NCBI GenBank assembly: GCA_963733765.1
Contig: CAVTEI010000003.1
Coordinates: 1,302,001 to 1,366,000, forward strand
Length of the DNA stretch: 64,000 nucleotides
Reading direction: 5' to 3'
Origin: DATKAS01 sp963733765
Lineage (GTDB): Bacteria; Actinomycetota; Acidimicrobiia; Acidimicrobiales; DATKAS01
Positions 61,595 to 64,000 of this stretch are shown piece after piece. Numbering within the stretch: position 1 is the first letter of the stretch; the number at the start of each line of letters is the position of its first letter. The notes beneath the pieces are model-generated. The model was not told the DNA's origin and made no database searches. It saw nothing but the letters and a program-made list of their open reading frames with translations. The translations under genes and the position numbers were made by a program.

Positions 61595-61659
61595 GGCCGC
61601 ACCATCTTGCGCCATCGCGCTCATCGGGCGCGCAGCTAGGTCGAACTCGCAGCTCCGGC

Positions 61660-62409
61660 TCAGTCGCAGGTTGGGCTGGAAGACAGGGGAAAGAAGCCGT
61701 ACGGCAGCTCGAGCCGGTTGGCGCGCATGAGGTCCGAGTCGGCGAGGATGGCCGGCGTGGGGCCGTCCGCGACGATGCGGCCCTCGTTCATGACGAGGGC
61801 GCGTGGACACAGCTGCATTGCGTAGGGCAGGTCATGGGTGACGATGAGCGTCGTCAGGCGGAGCTGCTCGATGATCTCCGCAAGCTCCCGACGGGCCATC
61901 GGGTCGAGGTTCGAGGACGGCTCGTCGAGCACCAGGATGTCGGGCTGCATGGCGAGCACGGTCGCGACCGCGACCCGTCGACGCTGACCGAAGCTGAGGT
62001 GATGGGGGGCTCGCTTCGCGTACGCCTCCATCCCGACCGCGAGAAGGGCATCGTGCACACGCTGCTCGAGCTCGTGCCCCTGCACACCGAGGTTCGCGGG
62101 CCCGAACGCCACGTCGTCGTGCACGGTCGGCATGAACAGCTGGTCATCGGGATCCTGGAAGACGATGCCGACTCGCCGGCGGATCTCCCGCAAGTTGGGC
62201 TTCGTCACCGGCAGCCCGGTCACCATCACTTCGCCCTGGCCTGCGAGGATGCCGTTGAGGTGCAGCACGAGCGTCGTCTTCCCGGCGCCATTCGGCCCGA
62301 GCAAGGCAACCCGCTCGCCCTCTTGGATCGCGAGGTCGACGCCCCGAAGCGCTGGGTGGCCGTCGGGATACGCGAACGTGACGCCGCTGACTTCGAGCGC
62401 GACGGTCAC
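61660..62409 (-). CDS. cbiO: ECF cobalt/nickel transporter ATPase CbiO
   Basis: A 249-residue energy-coupling-factor ATPase: Walker A LLGPNGAGKTTLVLHLNGIL, Q-loop IVFQDPDDQLFMPTVHDDVA (the ECF-typical Q-D-P-D-D-Q), the signature HLSFGQRRRVAVATVLAMQP and Walker B ILVLDEPSSNLDP. The C-terminus (LPYGFFPL) is short. The GTG start overlaps the cbiQ stop. It is the last gene of the metal transporter operon. Confidence 0.93.
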   Translation of the reverse strand: MTVALEVSGVTFAYPDGHPALRGVDLAIQEGERVALLGPNGAGKTTLVLHLNGILAGQGEVMVTGLPVTKPNLREIRRRVGIVFQDPDDQLFMPTVHDDVAFGPANLGVQGHELEQRVHDALLAVGMEAYAKRAPHHLSFGQRRRVAVATVLAMQPDILVLDEPSSNLDPMARRELAEIIEQLRLTTLIVTHDLPYAMQLCPRALVMNEGRIVADGPTPAILADSDLMRANRLELPYGFFPLSSSPTCD

Positions 62410-63167
62410 TGCATGCTCCACGCGACCGCGGCGATCAGGGCACCTGTGATCGGCAGCGCGAGCGCGGCAGCCCACTGGCGGGTCTCGCCGGCGTCGTCGG
62501 AGAGGACGGGCAGCGCCCCGCTGTACCCTCGGGATGCCATCGCCAGGTAGACGCGCTCACCGCGTTCATAAGACCGGATGAAGAGCGTCCCCGCCGAAGC
62601 AGCCACCGCCCGGGCGTGCCACAGCCAGCGAGCGTCGTATCCACGCGACGCGCGCGCGACGCGCATCCGCTGCATCTCGGCGGTGATGACGTCGCCATAG
62701 CGGATCATGAACGCGCAGATGCCGACGAACACGCGAGGCACCCGGAGCCGCTCGAGCCCTCGCAGGAGGTCGGGTATCGGGGTCGTCGCCGCCATGACGA
62801 TCGTCGCGGCGACACCGAGTGTGGCTTTCACGACGATGTTCCACGCTGCCCACAGCCCCGCGACGGACAACGAGAGGCCGAGCACCTCGACCCGCTCGCC
62901 GTGGCCGACGATCGGCATGAGGGCCGCGAACGCGAGGAACGGGATCTCGATGACGAGACGGCGCGAAACGAATCGGAGGGGTACCTGACCGACTCGTGCG
63001 AGCCCGACGAGGATCAGTGCGAAGCACGCGAACGCCCACACTGCTTCGCGGGGCGTCGCGACGATCGTGAAGACGAAGAGCACCGTCGCGGCGACCTTGC
63101 ACTCGGGTGCGAGCCGGTGGAGGGGCGAGGTGCCCGCGAGGTACAGCTGATCGTGGCTCCCGCTCAC
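62406..63167 (-). CDS. cbiQ: ECF transporter T component CbiQ
   Basis: 253 residues with about five or six membrane helices (LFVFTIVATPREAVWAFACF, LVIEIPFLAFAALMPIVG and others). The N-terminal LYLAGTSPLHRLAPECKV and the cytoplasmic coupling region MRVARASRGYDARWLW and AMASRGYSGALPVLSDD carry the two Ala-Arg/Ser-Arg-Gly motifs of EcfT. It couples the ATPase to CbiM. GTG start overlapping the stop of the PDGLE gene. Confidence 0.92.
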   Translation of the reverse strand: MSGSHDQLYLAGTSPLHRLAPECKVAATVLFVFTIVATPREAVWAFACFALILVGLARVGQVPLRFVSRRLVIEIPFLAFAALMPIVGHGERVEVLGLSLSVAGLWAAWNIVVKATLGVAATIVMAATTPIPDLLRGLERLRVPRVFVGICAFMIRYGDVITAEMQRMRVARASRGYDARWLWHARAVAASAGTLFIRSYERGERVYLAMASRGYSGALPVLSDDAGETRQWAAALALPITGALIAAVAWSMQ

Positions 63168-63481
63168 GGTGTGGCCGGCTCGCGCTTTCGGACGGCCCGC
63201 ACCAGCAGGAGCACCCCGTATCCCAACGCAAACGTGGTCGCGACGCCGATGATGCCGGCGACCCCGGTGCCGAGCTTCGCGTCGTCGACGCCTTCGACGC
63301 CGTAGTCGGCCAACGGGCCGCCTTCGAGGGCATGGGCACGCGCTCCCGCGTCGACGCCTGCCTCGGCCGCGACCTTCTCGAGGCCGTCGGGCTGCGAGCT
63401 GGCGTAAGGGCTCACGAAGAACGCGAGGGCGAACGCGACCACGAGCCCGACGCCGACGAACGTCCATGTCCGCCGGTTCAT
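63164..63481 (-). CDS. PDGLE-domain (CbiN-like) ECF accessory membrane protein
   Basis: 105 residues with two membrane helices: TWTFVGVGLVVAFALAFFVS and the C-terminal TGVAGIIGVATTFALGYGVL. The extracytoplasmic loop begins SSQPDGLEKVAAEAG, which contains the diagnostic PDGLE sequence. In Co/Ni ECF systems this domain plays the role of CbiN, or is fused to CbiM/NikM, and is needed for metal insertion. The ATG overlaps the cbiM stop. Confidence 0.9.
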   Translation of the reverse strand: MNRRTWTFVGVGLVVAFALAFFVSPYASSQPDGLEKVAAEAGVDAGARAHALEGGPLADYGVEGVDDAKLGTGVAGIIGVATTFALGYGVLLLVRAVRKREPATP

Positions 63482-64000
63482 GCGAGCACCGCCTCGGGCA
63501 CAGGGTGGCGCGCGCGGAGGAGGTATTTCGCTCCCCACACGAGGTCCGGACGGCTCGACATGACCGCGCCGACGGTCATCGCCGTGATGATCCCCTCACC
63601 GATGCCGATGAGCAGGTGCACGCCGATCACGGCGGAGCCGACAGTCGCGACTGAAGCCGCGCCGTTCCCACCGACGGCGTACTCGAAGGTGAAGGCGATC
63701 GCCGCGAGCACCGGCCCACACGCCGCCGCGAAGCCCGACGCGACGGTCACGTTGGGCCGCGTGCGGGGCAGCACGCGGCGGATCAGGAGGAAGACGGCGT
63801 AACCGCCGAACGCACCCACCATCGCCATGTTGACGACGTTGAGCCCTAGTGCGCTGAGGCCGCCGTCGGCGAAGAGCAGCGCTTGGACCGTGAGGACGAC
63901 CGTGACGCACAACGTGCCGACCCATGGGCCGACGAGCACCGCCGCGAGCACCCCTCCGAGCAGATGGCCGCTCGTGCCGCTCGCGACCGGAAAGTTCAGC
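63478..64000 (-). CDS. cbiM: ECF cobalt/nickel transporter S component CbiM (3' part only)
   Basis: The C-terminal 173 residues of the substrate-specific membrane subunit; the N-terminal metal-binding Met-His-x-His start is outside the window. Conserved text: NFPVASGTSGHLLGG, LTVQALLFADGGLSALGLNV, then VVNMAMVGAFGGYAVFLLIR and VIGVHLLIGIGEGIITAMTV. Cobalt and nickel versions cannot be separated without the missing part. With the following three genes it forms a complete CbiMNQO-type importer. Confidence 0.92.
   Translation of the reverse strand, partial: LNFPVASGTSGHLLGGVLAAVLVGPWVGTLCVTVVLTVQALLFADGGLSALGLNVVNMAMVGAFGGYAVFLLIRRVLPRTRPNVTVASGFAAACGPVLAAIAFTFEYAVGGNGAASVATVGSAVIGVHLLIGIGEGIITAMTVGAVMSSRPDLVWGAKYLLRARHPVPEAVLA

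Noticed and set aside
1..64000. tRNA, rRNA, CRISPR arrays, insertion sequences or prophage
   Set aside because: No cloverleaf-like segments, spaced direct-repeat arrays, transposases, integrases or phage proteins were found. Intergenic gaps are all under about 150 bases.

Overview
The window is high-GC DNA (by eye well above 65%) with dense, short-gapped genes, frequent GTG and TTG starts, overlapping ATGA/GTGA stop-start junctions, F420-type luciferase-like enzymes, WYL, TetR and LuxR regulators and an actinobacterial-style kdpFABCDE operon. This points to an actinobacterium. An environmental Acidimicrobiia-like lineage is my best guess, but no rRNA or other marker is present to prove it. 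No gap reaches 300 bases, and I see no rRNA, tRNA, CRISPR array, transposase or integrase.

Layout. 1-9.4 kb: start of a CoxL/xanthine-dehydrogenase-type large subunit, a PfkB kinase with surE, a rifampin-phosphotransferase-like PEP-utilising protein next to a GH1 glycosidase, a beta-lactamase-fold esterase, a Gfo/Idh/MocA oxidoreductase and a drug-type ABC exporter diverging from a WYL regulator. 10.4-18.3 kb: the complete kdp potassium-uptake operon with its sensor/regulator pair, recorded with dozens of frame breaks. 18.4-26.4 kb: a CBS protein, GNAT, a methyltransferase facing a TetR regulator across a perfect palindrome, a badly frame-broken GMC oxidoreductase, two divergent SDRs, and a second TetR gene coupled to a GT1 glycosyltransferase. 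26.4-34 kb: a translationally coupled membrane protein / GH15 glucoamylase / Baeyer-Villiger monooxygenase trio, a flavoprotein, a TPR-LuxR regulator and a ChbG-type deacetylase. 34-42.3 kb: an ABC exporter, two F420 oxidoreductases, a second Baeyer-Villiger monooxygenase, an OsmC protein and another flavin monooxygenase. 42.3-51 kb: carboxymuconolactone-decarboxylase-like and cyclase proteins, a probable glutamine-transaminase / omega-amidase pair, nitronate monooxygenase, amidase, SDR, phytanoyl-CoA-dioxygenase-like protein and a LarA-like protein. 51-56.6 kb: an orphan sulfonate-type binding lipoprotein, a double-CDGSH iron-sulfur protein, a molybdopterin oxidoreductase, an HxlR regulator and an M15 peptidase. 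56.6-64 kb: a PYROXD2-like flavoprotein, a Co-type nitrile hydratase operon (beta, alpha, accessory, TetR), a Rieske oxygenase, and the cbiM-(cbiN-like)-cbiQ-cbiO ECF metal transporter, which runs off the right edge.

Taken together the window reads as an accessory catabolic and redox region around a housekeeping kdp operon. The best functional linkages are the cobalt-type nitrile hydratase beside a cobalt-type ECF transporter, the aminotransferase with the omega-amidase, and the CDGSH protein with the molybdoenzyme. Several operators and promoters can be read directly: two palindromic TetR-type sites, TTAGCG boxes at helical spacing upstream of kdp, a hairpin family in two convergent gaps, and repeated TANNNT-N6/7-start arrangements typical of leaderless mRNAs.

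Main caveat: many genes are broken by single-base frame slips (about 2.95, 4.6-5.3, 7.5, 10.3-18.25, 19.7-20.1, 21.4-22.9, 35.85-36.3 and 44.7 kb), whereas 22.9-35.8 kb and 44.8-64 kb are clean. The encoded proteins remain conserved on both sides of each slip, so I read most of these as consensus errors and not as gene decay.
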